Origin: DATKWV01 sp035529405
GTDB taxonomy: Bacteria; Planctomycetota; Phycisphaerae; Sedimentisphaerales; Anaerobacaceae
Length of the DNA: 10,806 nucleotides
Direction: 5' to 3'
Assembly: GCA_035529405.1 (NCBI GenBank)
Contig: DATKWV010000048.1
Coordinates: forward strand, 1-10,806
The notes under the pieces are model-generated. The model saw only the letters and a program-made list of their open reading frames with translations, was not told the DNA's origin and ran no database searches. Position 1 is the first letter of the stretch, and each line of letters starts with the position of its first letter. Position numbers and translations under genes: made by a program. Of this stretch, positions 1-7,252 are shown piece by piece.

Positions 1-834
1 CATAAATTGAACATTCATATCTACCTGCTCTTTGGTTGTCATGCCAGGAATAGCAGCTGCCACATAGTTCTTGGAAAGTACCCAACTAAGAGCTTCCCGA
101 TGATTAGGAGCGTCCCCAATTGTATGTTGTGGAAGGTTATAGTTAGGGCTTTGGGTTTTCATGGCTACAATTCCAACACCTTTATGTGCAGCTTCTTCAA
201 GAGATTGTACAAGCTCTGGAGGACTATTATAGTTGAAAGCAACTACCGCCACATCATAAACACTTGATTCTGCCAGATGTTTCAGATAGACCTCCTGATT
301 CTCATGTGCTGTGATTCCGCACCAGCGAATTTTCCCCTCGGACTTCCACTTCTCCATGAGGTCAATGTGTTCACCCTTTGTAATTTCCTCTATACTTTCA
401 GGCTGATGCCATAGGAACACATCAATGTAATCTGTAGCGAGGTCACGAAGCGTCTGCTCAAACTGGTTGCCTACCCATCCCTTACTTGTGCGTGAAGCCC
501 TTCCAAAGTATGCAACAAAAAGATGGACATTGTCTCTTACTTTACTTATTGCTTTACCTATAGACTCACAGCTGTTGCCAGGCTTACCGAACCCATATCC
601 CCACGCGGTCTCAATATAATTGATCCCCTGGTCAATTGCGTAACGGATCAGCTCACTATCCCTTGTGTGCTGGGCACCATACCCGACCGGGGTTAGTTGA
701 AGATCTGTTCTGCCAAGCTGACGCAGCGGAATCCCTTTAGTCGGCTTTTGACTGTCCTTAGTAAATCCTGTGACAGCAGCTCCAATACCCATGCCAGCCA
801 CAACTTTCAAGAATTTCCTTCTATTTATTTTCAT
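1..834 (-). CDS. Tat-exported aldo/keto reductase-like protein (3' end outside the window)
   Basis: The frame stays open for 278 codons from an ATG at 834 to the window edge, so the C-terminus is missing. Residues 4-10 (NRRKFLK) followed by a small-residue hydrophobic stretch to about 24 form a twin-arginine signal, so export of a folded, cofactor-loaded protein is likely. The rest resembles the aldo/keto reductase (AKR) TIM barrel: an IPLRQLGRTDL start, YGAQHTRDSELIRYAIDQG, then DYIDVFLWHQ with the conserved His at 143, WCGITAH, and a late AAIPGMT segment. Of the usual Asp-Tyr-Lys-His tetrad, Tyr80 and His143 are visible, but the Asp position is Glu75 and the Lys position appears to be Tyr109. 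It may therefore have lost or changed its oxidoreductase chemistry. It lies 123 bases beyond the CNNM/CorC-type gene and is more AT-rich than its neighbours. The upstream GGGAAA is only a weak ribosome-binding site. The substrate cannot be told. Confidence 0.85.
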   Translation of the reverse strand, partial: MKINRRKFLKVVAGMGIGAAVTGFTKDSQKPTKGIPLRQLGRTDLQLTPVGYGAQHTRDSELIRYAIDQGINYIETAWGYGFGKPGNSCESIGKAISKVRDNVHLFVAYFGRASRTSKGWVGNQFEQTLRDLATDYIDVFLWHQPESIEEITKGEHIDLMEKWKSEGKIRWCGITAHENQEVYLKHLAESSVYDVAVVAFNYNSPPELVQSLEEAAHKGVGIVAMKTQSPNYNLPQHTIGDAPNHREALSWVLSKNYVAAAIPGMTTKEQVDMNVQFM

Positions 835-957
835 CTGAGATTTCCCATATTAAACGCTTGATTACACAACCAAGTATTTCAATTCTACGATAATATCAAG
901 ATGTTCTTCTCCCGCAAATACTAAAGCTTCAATGACATTAACGCGCTGCCTGTTTTA

Positions 958-2226
958 TTACTCACTTATTTTCTCAATCCTTATGCGTTTTATCCTTCTG
1001 GTTTCTGCTGCAGTAATGGTAAACCTGACGCTTTTGTAATTGAAGCTTTCGCCGGTCTTGGGGATATAACCAAGCACAGACAAAACAAAACCGCCTATTG
1101 TATCGTAATCCTCGTCTTCGGGCAGATTCAGCCCCAGGCTGTCATTGAGGTCGTCGATGGCGGTCCTGGCGTCGGTGTCGGCGGTGTTCTGGTCGATTAT
1201 TTTTATCGCTTCAGCGGGTGTTTCTTCGTATTCATCGGTTATTTCACCGACCAGCTCTTCGATTATGTCCTCCAAAGTAACAATACCCGCGGTGCCTCCG
1301 TATTCGTCCAGTACAACGGCAATATGTAGTTTTTTATTCTGAAATTCCTTGAATAAGGTCCGCAGGTGCTTGGTTTCGGGGACAAAATAAGCCTTTCTCA
1401 TTTTGTCCCGCAGCTCGAAAGCCTGTGCATTCTTGCCGACCTGGCCAAGAAGGTCTTTGGCGTAAACAAGGCCCACTATGTTGTCTATACTGCCTTCATA
1501 TACCGGTACGCGCGAATAGCCGCCGGCGATAATGGTATCGAGAATGGTTTCCAGGCTGCTGTTAAGTTCCACGGCCACGATGTCGGTTCGAGGCGTCATT
1601 ATTTCATCTGCGGCCTTGTCGCTTAACTCCAGAACGTTTTCGATGATTTGCTGCTGCTGCCTGTCAACGACACCTTCTATCCGCTGCTGCTGTAAGCCGG
1701 TCAGGAATTCTTCCTGTTTCTGGTCGTGTGTTATTGCCGTTGCCCCTGAAAGCCGCCGAATCAGTTTGTCGTAAAGACCGAGTATGTACAGCACCGGCCC
1801 GGAAACAACCGCCAGGATTAACAGAATCCTGTATGTTCTGCTGAGAAGTTTTTCCCCCGCGTACTTTGCCCAGGCATGGGGTATGGCCAGGCTGAATACC
1901 AGAAACAACCCTGTGCCGACCACAAATACAACCGCGTAGTCGCTGATTCGAGGCGCACGCTGCTTTATTGCCGTGAGAATTGCCATCAGCGTTATCAGCA
2001 TACAGACATTAAACAGCAGCCTGAAAACCGAACAGGTCAGAATCAGTTTTTCGCTGTTGTTTACCAGACTATCGGTCAGACTTTCAGCCTTTTTGTTTGA
2101 CGCCTTCAGGACCTGCTGGAACCTCACAGGTGAAAATGTCCTCAGTGCCATGTAGTTGACCGAAAAAAACAATGTAAAACCCGCCAACACGCTAATCAAC
2201 AGGATGGCTGCGCCTATACCATTCAC
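958..2226 (-). CDS. CNNM/CorC/HlyC-type membrane protein with DUF21, paired CBS and CorC_HlyC domains
   Basis: This 422-residue protein has the full family architecture. Membrane segments lie at about 5-27, 62-86, 97-118 and 133-152 (DUF21/CNNM region). A Gln-rich linker (178-194) leads to a paired CBS module at about 205-328, marked by ELSDKAADEIMTPRTDI and VVLDEYGGTAGIVTLEDIIEE. An acidic segment and a CorC_HlyC transporter-associated domain (about 338-420, with DYDTIGGFVLSVLGYIPKTGE) follow. Family members are linked to magnesium/cobalt efflux or resistance and were once called hemolysin C; the transported ion here is inferred. The start is GTG, directly after the ybeY TAA with no spacer. 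A GAGGAAAGG ribosome-binding site at 2234-2242, seven bases upstream, sits inside ybeY and supports this start. The only nearby ATG is out of frame and hits a stop at once. Neighbouring ybeY and phoH homologues with a CorC-type gene form a common bacterial cluster. Confidence 0.93.
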   Translation of the reverse strand: MNGIGAAILLISVLAGFTLFFSVNYMALRTFSPVRFQQVLKASNKKAESLTDSLVNNSEKLILTCSVFRLLFNVCMLITLMAILTAIKQRAPRISDYAVVFVVGTGLFLVFSLAIPHAWAKYAGEKLLSRTYRILLILAVVSGPVLYILGLYDKLIRRLSGATAITHDQKQEEFLTGLQQQRIEGVVDRQQQQIIENVLELSDKAADEIMTPRTDIVAVELNSSLETILDTIIAGGYSRVPVYEGSIDNIVGLVYAKDLLGQVGKNAQAFELRDKMRKAYFVPETKHLRTLFKEFQNKKLHIAVVLDEYGGTAGIVTLEDIIEELVGEITDEYEETPAEAIKIIDQNTADTDARTAIDDLNDSLGLNLPEDEDYDTIGGFVLSVLGYIPKTGESFNYKSVRFTITAAETRRIKRIRIEKISE

Positions 2227-2799
2227 TTATAAACCTTTCCTCTGACGGCGTTTGACACTGTTTTTATACACTGTGCCAAAGCCCTGTTCCTGTAAAATCC
2301 GGTCTTCGGTATCATGCATCTTTTCAGCTTCAGCCTTTTCGCTGTCGTTAAAACCGAACTGGTGCAGTAAACCGTGGGTTATATAAAGTGCCAGTTCCGC
2401 CTGGGGACAATGACGCCGAGATTTCGCCTGTTCCAAAGCCCTTTGTGCGTTGACTACAAGCTCGAATGTTCCGGTAGGTTTGGAACATCGGCCGCGTGCG
2501 TGTTTCTGCGGCCTGTTATGTTCGGTCAAATCGAAACTCAAACAGTCCGTAGCACCTTTTCGGTTAAGGAACCTGGCGTTTAATCTGCGAATCTCGTTAT
2601 CGTCAACCAGCGCAATTGCGACCTCGTACCCGGTGTCGGGTTGCTCGGCCGCGCCGAAACGTTCACAAACTGTTCTGACCAGTTTCTTTATCTTAGGCAC
2701 ACATATCTCTATGTCCGTGAAGTGCCTGGTTATCCGAACGACGGTATCGGGCATATGACATCTCGTATTCAAGCACGACGAATCTGCCTCACGGTTCAC
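2227..2799 (-). CDS. ybeY: Endoribonuclease YbeY (rRNA maturation factor), variant metal site
   Basis: YbeY is a metal-dependent endoribonuclease acting in 16S rRNA 3'-end maturation and ribosome quality control. The family core is visible: RRLNARFLNRKGATDCLSFDL at about 71-91, matching the usual LN..yR.kd..TDVLSF block; GTFELVVNAQ at 110-119; and a metal-site helix THGLLHQFGFND at 141-152. The family motif is HGxLHxxGxDH. Here the first two His are present (142 and 146), but the third ligand position is Asp152. The protein is 190 residues, longer than the usual 150 or so, with about 20 extra N-terminal residues and a basic C-terminal tail. The GTG start overlaps the upstream gene by 11 bases and has a GAGGAAGAG ribosome-binding site (2807-2815) seven bases upstream. 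An ATG at residue 16 is a possible alternative. Translational coupling with both neighbours is likely. Confidence 0.92.
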   Translation of the reverse strand: MNREADSSCLNTRCHMPDTVVRITRHFTDIEICVPKIKKLVRTVCERFGAAEQPDTGYEVAIALVDDNEIRRLNARFLNRKGATDCLSFDLTEHNRPQKHARGRCSKPTGTFELVVNAQRALEQAKSRRHCPQAELALYITHGLLHQFGFNDSEKAEAEKMHDTEDRILQEQGFGTVYKNSVKRRQRKGL

Positions 2800-4420
2800 C
2801 TGGTGTCTCTTCCTCGTATGTTTTTGTGTATTTGATTCGCCCGTGGTAGTGTGCAGCGAGGGTTTTGGAAATGCTGCTTTCTATCTCGCTTAGTTCCCGC
2901 AGAGAAAGGTCGCACATGTCGAACTGGCCGTCCTGAAGGCGCTTCATGGCCATATTGTGCACGATACCCTCTATCTTTGTGGGAGTTACCTCGCCTGACG
3001 CCCGCACCGCGCCCTCGACGGTATCAGCCAGCATCACAATTGCCGCTTCTTTGCTTCTGGGCTTCGGGCCGGCATATCTGAATTCGGTCTCCGAGGGGGG
3101 CAACTGCTCCCTTTCCGCAGTTTCAGTTTTCTGGTCTTTTTCCGGTACCTGCTCACCCGCCTGCTCACCCGAATTCAGGTCCCTGTCCGCTTTTTTCGAT
3201 TTGGCCCCGGTTGAATGCTTTTCTATGGCTTTATTATAGAAGTACTCAATCAGGGTTGTGCCGTGGTGGGTTTCGATGAACTGCCGAAGCACAGCGGGCA
3301 GACCATACTCTTTTGCCATTTCTATCCCGTCTTTGACGTGACCGGCGATTATAAGCTGGCTCATGGCCGGCGAAAGCTCCTTGTGCCGGCTGGCTAAGCC
3401 CATCTCGTTCTCGATAAAGTAACCGGCCTTGTTGATTTTTCCTATATCGTGGTAATATGCCCCTACACGAGATAACAGCCCGTTACGCCCGATTGCCTCT
3501 GCAGCCGCTTCGGCAACAGAACCTATCAGCAGGCTGTGACTGAACGTCCCGGGCGCTTCCATGGCCAGTTTCTTCAAAAGAGGCTGATTGGCATCACTGT
3601 AGTCCAGAAGTGTCATACTTGTCGCTATACGAAAGGTTTTTTCTATCAGCGGAAGCAGACTTTGAATCACTAATGCAACAAGCAGAGCCGCACCGGCATG
3701 CCAGCCGGCCTGGCTGAAAACCCTGCCAAGTTCGATGTCCCGGCCTATGGCACTGAACACCAAAAACTGCCTCTGCGATGCCGTAAACAAATCAAAGGCA
3801 ATAGAAACTATAAACACAACAAGGGCTGTCAGGCTGCCGGCCTCGAGCAGTTTCATTCTCGTGCGTATTTCCCTCAGCGACAAACAGCACGTAAAAGCTG
3901 CCGAGATTGTTATTAAAAACAACTTTATGTCCCCCCTGGGACCGGCTGCAAAGCACGCCAAAAGACAATAGAAAAAACTCATACCTATCGCGAATCGCTG
4001 GTCGTAAGCAATCGTCAGAATAACTGCTGCGGCCACCGCCGAGGCAGTTGCCCACGATGTCTGCTGTGTCAGTAACACGCCCAGCTTAGTCGCCGCCAGC
4101 AGCAGCACAAGCAGCCCCGCAAGCGCAAAGGCCCTTATATGGTTGGTTATTATGCGTTTCTGGTACTGACAGATGTACAACCCGCCGCCCAGGGATACCA
4201 GTATTACTATCACCGATCTTGATATAAGGCCGATATAGTTTGTTTGGCCGGCTAATTGAAACGCCAGGACAAAACTGCAAATCACCACAAAGCCCAGCCA
4301 TATAAGCGCGGAATTAAAAAAATCGCCGCTGGTCAGCCATATAGTGTGCCATTGCCGCCGGTCTGTGATGTTTTTACGTACCCGGCTGCGACGCGCATTG
4401 GTTTTCCTTAAAGGCCACAT
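2789..4420 (-). CDS. Short 7TM-HDIG phosphohydrolase, PgpH-like (possible c-di-AMP phosphodiesterase)
   Basis: The 543-residue protein has a basic N-terminus and then about seven to eight hydrophobic segments between residues 34 and 258. A cytoplasmic HD domain starts at about 268 (SMTLLDYSDANQPLLKKLAMEAPGTFSHS). HD metal ligands visible are His295, His324-Asp325 (YYHDIGKI), His361, His385/386 (THHGTTLIEYFY) and Asp466 (VMLADTVEGAVR). This matches the 7TMR-HD family, whose Listeria member PgpH hydrolyses cyclic di-AMP; that activity here is an inference. Two oddities: the large extracytoplasmic domain that normally precedes the helices is absent, and a hydrophilic Lys/Glu-rich stretch of about 45 residues (400-445) separates THHGTTLIEYFY from FRYAGPKPRSKEAA. 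An in-frame TAG lies five codons upstream of the ATG, so no longer N-terminus is hidden. The ribosome-binding site is weak (AGAATGAG). The 3' end overlaps ybeY by 11 bases. Confidence 0.9.
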   Translation of the reverse strand: MWPLRKTNARRSRVRKNITDRRQWHTIWLTSGDFFNSALIWLGFVVICSFVLAFQLAGQTNYIGLISRSVIVILVSLGGGLYICQYQKRIITNHIRAFALAGLLVLLLAATKLGVLLTQQTSWATASAVAAAVILTIAYDQRFAIGMSFFYCLLACFAAGPRGDIKLFLITISAAFTCCLSLREIRTRMKLLEAGSLTALVVFIVSIAFDLFTASQRQFLVFSAIGRDIELGRVFSQAGWHAGAALLVALVIQSLLPLIEKTFRIATSMTLLDYSDANQPLLKKLAMEAPGTFSHSLLIGSVAEAAAEAIGRNGLLSRVGAYYHDIGKINKAGYFIENEMGLASRHKELSPAMSQLIIAGHVKDGIEMAKEYGLPAVLRQFIETHHGTTLIEYFYNKAIEKHSTGAKSKKADRDLNSGEQAGEQVPEKDQKTETAEREQLPPSETEFRYAGPKPRSKEAAIVMLADTVEGAVRASGEVTPTKIEGIVHNMAMKRLQDGQFDMCDLSLRELSEIESSISKTLAAHYHGRIKYTKTYEEETPGEP

Positions 4421-4479
4421 ACACTCATTCTGCTATAACAATAATTCCACATTCGAGAAATCCGATTATTTTCGCCGGT

Positions 4480-4519
4480 ACGGCTGTCTTATCCTGTGAG
4501 CATATCACCAGTCAGCCGT
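4480..4519 (-). other. Composite inverted repeat directly after the phoH-like stop codon
   Basis: The arms ACGGCTG (4480-4486) and CAGCCGT (4513-4519) are perfect 7-base complements. Inside them a second stem, CTGTGA (4494-4499) with TCACCAG (4505-4511), can form with one bulged C. On the transcribed strand the outer arm begins immediately after the TGA. No T-run follows, so it is not a classical intrinsic terminator; an mRNA 3'-end or processing hairpin between phoH and the HDIG gene is possible. Confidence 0.5.
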
Positions 4520-5452
4520 TCATTTTTTTCGCAGCTTATAAGCACGAACGATATTCTGAACCAGGCGGTGCCTGACAATGTCCCCGCGACCCAGCTCTAT
4601 CGCCGCTATACCTCTTACCTTTCGCAGTATTTCAATCGCTTCGACCATCCCGCTTTTCTGGCCCCTGTCTAAGTCAATCTGCGTTATGTCCCCCGTTATT
4701 ATCATCTTCGAGCCGTGTCCGAGCCTTGTCAGCACCATTAACATCTGCAAAGGCAGTGTGTTTTGTGCCTCGTCACAGATTATCACCGCCTCATTTAACG
4801 TCCTGCCGCGCATAAAGGCAAGGGGAATAACCTCGATAACATCCAGCTCCATAAACTTCTTCATCTGTGCAAAGCTCATCGTATCTTCGAGGGCGTCGAA
4901 CAGCGGTCTCAGATACGGATTGACCTTGGCCTGCAGGTCGCCCGGCAGAAAACCCAGCTTCTCGCCCGCTTCGACCGCGGGACGAGCCAGAACAATTCTC
5001 CTGATTTGTTTTTTCTTCAGCATCGAGACCGCTACCGCAACAGCCAGGTATGTCTTGCCCGTGCCTGCCGGCCCCGTGCAGAAAGTAAGGTCGTTTTTGA
5101 GCATTATCTGAACGTATTTTTGCTGGCCTTTTGTCAGGGGCCTGATAACCTTTTTACCTGCAAAAACCGCAATCACCCCCTTGTCTTCGGGCGGCAGCGG
5201 ATGCTCCTCGGCCAGCATAAGCGTGACCTGCTCGCCCGTAAGCGAACTGTTTGTCAGTAAGTGACTTTCCATCTTACCGAGCACTTCAGCGGCTTTTTTT
5301 ACGTTTCTTTCGTCACCCTCGATGATTACGCTGGTGTTTCTGGCAACGATTTTAACATCCAGGCAGTCTCGAACAAGCTTAAGATACCTGTCGCCGGCCC
5401 CGAAAAGCTCAATCAGGGCCATACCAGGATTCAGTTGTATGGACAGCTGCAA
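4520..5452 (-). CDS. phoH: PhoH-family (YbeZ-like) P-loop NTPase
   Basis: This 310-residue protein is a complete PhoH/YbeZ-type ATPase. An N-terminal KH-like region (about 1-65, with VKIVARNTSVIIEGDERNV) precedes the PhoH domain. Walker A is GPAGTGKT at 127-134. The family block ARPAVEAGEKLGFLPGD lies at 156-172 and Walker B is VIICDEAQN at 223-231. TGDITQIDL follows at 253-261, and the C-terminal DIVRHRLVQNIVRAY is typical. YbeZ works with YbeY in RNA and ribosome metabolism, which fits ybeY two genes downstream. The start is TTG: an in-frame TAA lies seven codons upstream and no ATG or GTG comes between. An AAGAGG ribosome-binding site at 5459-5464 is spaced six bases from it. ATG at residue 11 is a less likely alternative because it would cut the conserved N-terminus. 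The 62-base gap to cdsA is AT-rich, but I see no convincing promoter in it. Confidence 0.95.
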   Translation of the reverse strand: MQLSIQLNPGMALIELFGAGDRYLKLVRDCLDVKIVARNTSVIIEGDERNVKKAAEVLGKMESHLLTNSSLTGEQVTLMLAEEHPLPPEDKGVIAVFAGKKVIRPLTKGQQKYVQIMLKNDLTFCTGPAGTGKTYLAVAVAVSMLKKKQIRRIVLARPAVEAGEKLGFLPGDLQAKVNPYLRPLFDALEDTMSFAQMKKFMELDVIEVIPLAFMRGRTLNEAVIICDEAQNTLPLQMLMVLTRLGHGSKMIITGDITQIDLDRGQKSGMVEAIEILRKVRGIAAIELGRGDIVRHRLVQNIVRAYKLRKK

Positions 5453-5514
5453 CTTATACCTCTTGTGTTTTTATCGATAGAATATATATTTTTCGGTCTT
5501 TAACGCCCCGGCCT

Positions 5515-6375
5515 TTACCTGGCGGCAAAGACGAAGAACAAATAAGCAAATGACGCCGCCGCCAGAGGCGAATCGACAACATCCAGTATGCCGCCGAAAC
5601 CAGGTATGGCGCTGGTTGAATCCTTCTGTTCGGCATCTCTTTTGAGCATGGACTCTGCCAGGTCTCCCAATTGACCTATAACCGCAAAAACAGGCCCGAA
5701 AATCACTGCCATGCGCATACTCATTATATCAAAAGCCCCGGCAAAGCAAACAGCAACCGCACCGGCTGCTATAATTGCACCAGCCATGCCTTCCCAGGTC
5801 TTGCCCGGACTGATAACCGGTGAAAACCTGTGCCGCCCGAAAAGCTTTCCCGCTGTATACGCGCCGATATCTGCGCCTTTTACCACGAATACGAACATCA
5901 ACAGGGGCCAAACGCCGAAATCGATACGCAGCGCAATCACAAAACCACTCAAAAGCCCAAGATAGATTATCGAAAAATAATTTGCCCCGCAGTTACTCAG
6001 AACGCCGGAAGCACCGAACCGCAGATATTGAATAAAAAACAGACCCCAAAGTACAAAGGCCGACACGCAAAACAGGTAAATTCCCGGCGCCACTGCAGCA
6101 AATTGCCGCCAGTACCACGTGGTAGCGAACAGAATAGATGATATTGCCGCAAAGCTGGTGAAAACAGTAACGCCCTTTTTTGCCGCCAGTTTTGACATCT
6201 CAACCATACCGGCGACTGTCAGTAAAGCTATCAAAATACACAGCACCGTTGCCTGTACAGGTTTGTCGTCGGTCCCGCAGGCCGTTAAGGAGCCGTCAAG
6301 CCAGGCGTCAAGAATAACCACCCCGACAAAAAACAAACTCATTAACGTGCCGAAAAGTAATCTGTGTTTAAGCAT
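5515..6375 (-). CDS. cdsA: Phosphatidate cytidylyltransferase (CDP-diglyceride synthase)
   Basis: CdsA makes CDP-diacylglycerol from CTP and phosphatidic acid at the cytoplasmic membrane, feeding phospholipid synthesis. The protein is a string of hydrophobic segments. Its C-terminal half carries KGADIGAYTAGKLFGRHRFSPVISPGKTWEG (split here as KGADIGAYTAG and SPGKTWEG) and the signature SMLKRDAEQKDSTS with PGFGGILDVVDS. Against the classic signature, the His before GG is Phe and the Arg after LD is Val. I chose the ATG at 6375 (286 residues, beginning MLKHRLLFG) with AGGGA just upstream. The reading frame extends to an ATG at 6432 that overlaps the uppS stop as TAATG, but those 19 extra codons are largely encoded by a perfect palindrome and lie outside the normal family start. 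uppS-cdsA adjacency is widespread; the dxr and rseP genes that often follow are absent, and phoH comes next. Confidence 0.93.
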   Translation of the reverse strand: MLKHRLLFGTLMSLFFVGVVILDAWLDGSLTACGTDDKPVQATVLCILIALLTVAGMVEMSKLAAKKGVTVFTSFAAISSILFATTWYWRQFAAVAPGIYLFCVSAFVLWGLFFIQYLRFGASGVLSNCGANYFSIIYLGLLSGFVIALRIDFGVWPLLMFVFVVKGADIGAYTAGKLFGRHRFSPVISPGKTWEGMAGAIIAAGAVAVCFAGAFDIMSMRMAVIFGPVFAVIGQLGDLAESMLKRDAEQKDSTSAIPGFGGILDVVDSPLAAASFAYLFFVFAAR

Positions 6376-6406
6376 ATTCCCTAACAGGCCGGGCAAAGGC
6401 GGCTTT

Positions 6407-6431
6407 TGCCGCACCTGTCGCAGGTGCGGCA
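6407..6431 (-). other. Perfect 11-bp inverted repeat with 3-nt loop between uppS and cdsA
   Basis: TGCCGCACCTG (6407-6417) and CAGGTGCGGCA (6421-6431) are perfect complements around TCG. On the transcribed strand the stem begins at the base directly after the uppS TAA and ends 31 bases before the preferred cdsA ATG. It is followed by AAAAGCC, not a T-run, so it does not look like a standard intrinsic terminator. An intercistronic RNA hairpin affecting mRNA stability or cdsA translation, or a REP-like palindrome, are the alternatives. Confidence 0.7.
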
Positions 6432-7223
6432 TTATTGTTGTCGGTAGTCTGTCAGATAGTTATTTATAACGGTCCCGAACCGCCTGGTTCGTTTGGCGTA
6501 CGCCATAATGGCATTGGTCATATCAGTTTCGTCAAAGTCAGGCCAAAGGGTATCTGTAACGTAAAATTCACTGTATGAGATTTGCCACAACAGAAAGTTA
6601 CTGACTCTCATTTCATTTGCCGTGCGTATTAATAAATCGGGGTCGCTCAACCGCCTGCTGTACAGATGACTGCTTACGCAGTTTTCGTCAATATCCTTCA
6701 GCGTCAGCTTGCCCTTTTTGTGTTTTTGGGCGATTTTTCTGACAGCATCGATGATTTCCGTCCTGCCGCCGTAGTTCAGCGCCAGCGCAAGTATCATACC
6801 GGTGTTACGGGCTGTTTTACGAACGTCTTTGGTAAGTTCGGTTTTCACCTTTGACGGCAGCTCGGCCAGTCGGCCCAGGTGAATCAGCCTTACGTTATTC
6901 TTTTCCAGCGTGGGCCTGATGTGCACCAGGTACTGCGCATACAAATGCATCAGTGCATTAACTTCACTTCTCGGTCGTTTCCAGTTTTCGATGCTGAAAG
7001 AATACAAAGTCAGCGATTCGATACCCAGGTCCACGCAGTGCTGAGCTATTTTTTCAACCATTTTGGCGCCCTGCCGGTGTCCCTCCGTGCGAGGCAGACC
7101 TTTTTGTCGCGCCCATCGGCCGTTGCCGTCCATGATTATGGCTATACGCCGAGGCATCTGCTCGACACTTACGCCTAAATTCGCGGCGGTTTTTTCAAGT
7201 TTTTCCCGGCAGCTTTGGTTCAA
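6432..7223 (-). CDS. uppS: Isoprenyl transferase / undecaprenyl diphosphate synthase
   Basis: UppS condenses isopentenyl diphosphate units onto farnesyl diphosphate to make the C55 carrier lipid for peptidoglycan and other surface polymers. The family blocks are clear: IAIIMDGNGRWARQKGL at 27-43 with catalytic Asp32, GHRQGAK at 48-54, LTLYSFSIENWKRP at 71-84, LALNYGGR at 147-154, and DPDLLIRT followed by MRVSNFLLWQ and LWPDF near the C-terminus. The usual RTGGE substrate-binding turn reads RTANE (200-204), keeping the Arg and the metal-binding Glu. The frame has an in-frame TAG upstream and the only candidate before the core is TTG at 7223, giving 263 residues. It has a poor ribosome-binding site. 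ATG at residue 23 (MPRRIAII) would still keep the whole catalytic core. It sits 60 bases after purA and just ahead of cdsA in the same direction. Confidence 0.95.
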   Translation of the reverse strand: MNQSCREKLEKTAANLGVSVEQMPRRIAIIMDGNGRWARQKGLPRTEGHRQGAKMVEKIAQHCVDLGIESLTLYSFSIENWKRPRSEVNALMHLYAQYLVHIRPTLEKNNVRLIHLGRLAELPSKVKTELTKDVRKTARNTGMILALALNYGGRTEIIDAVRKIAQKHKKGKLTLKDIDENCVSSHLYSRRLSDPDLLIRTANEMRVSNFLLWQISYSEFYVTDTLWPDFDETDMTNAIMAYAKRTRRFGTVINNYLTDYRQQ

Positions 7224-7252
7224 TTTCCAGTTTCCCGAAACACTGTACTATA

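Noticed and set aside
7..267. An 86-codon open frame on the plus strand
   Set aside because: It is antisense to the aldo/keto reductase frame, which carries recognisable AKR motifs.
835..957. A promoter or terminator between the CBS gene and the aldo/keto reductase
   Set aside because: A TAGAAT box is present without a usable -35, and TAATAT near the start codon has poor spacing. No stem with a T-run follows the CBS gene.
4578..5111. A 177-codon open frame on the plus strand
   Set aside because: It lies wholly opposite the PhoH-like gene, whose motifs are intact; its translation is Ser/Ile-rich with no recognisable domain, as expected of an antisense shadow.
5453..5514. A promoter in the AT-rich gap before phoH
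   Set aside because: TATATT-like -10 boxes exist, but no -35 is found at 16-18 bases.
6376..6432. Extended cdsA start at the ATG overlapping the uppS stop
   Set aside because: The 19 added codons are mostly a perfect palindrome, and the family's normal N-terminus begins at the ATG at 6375. It is not fully excluded.
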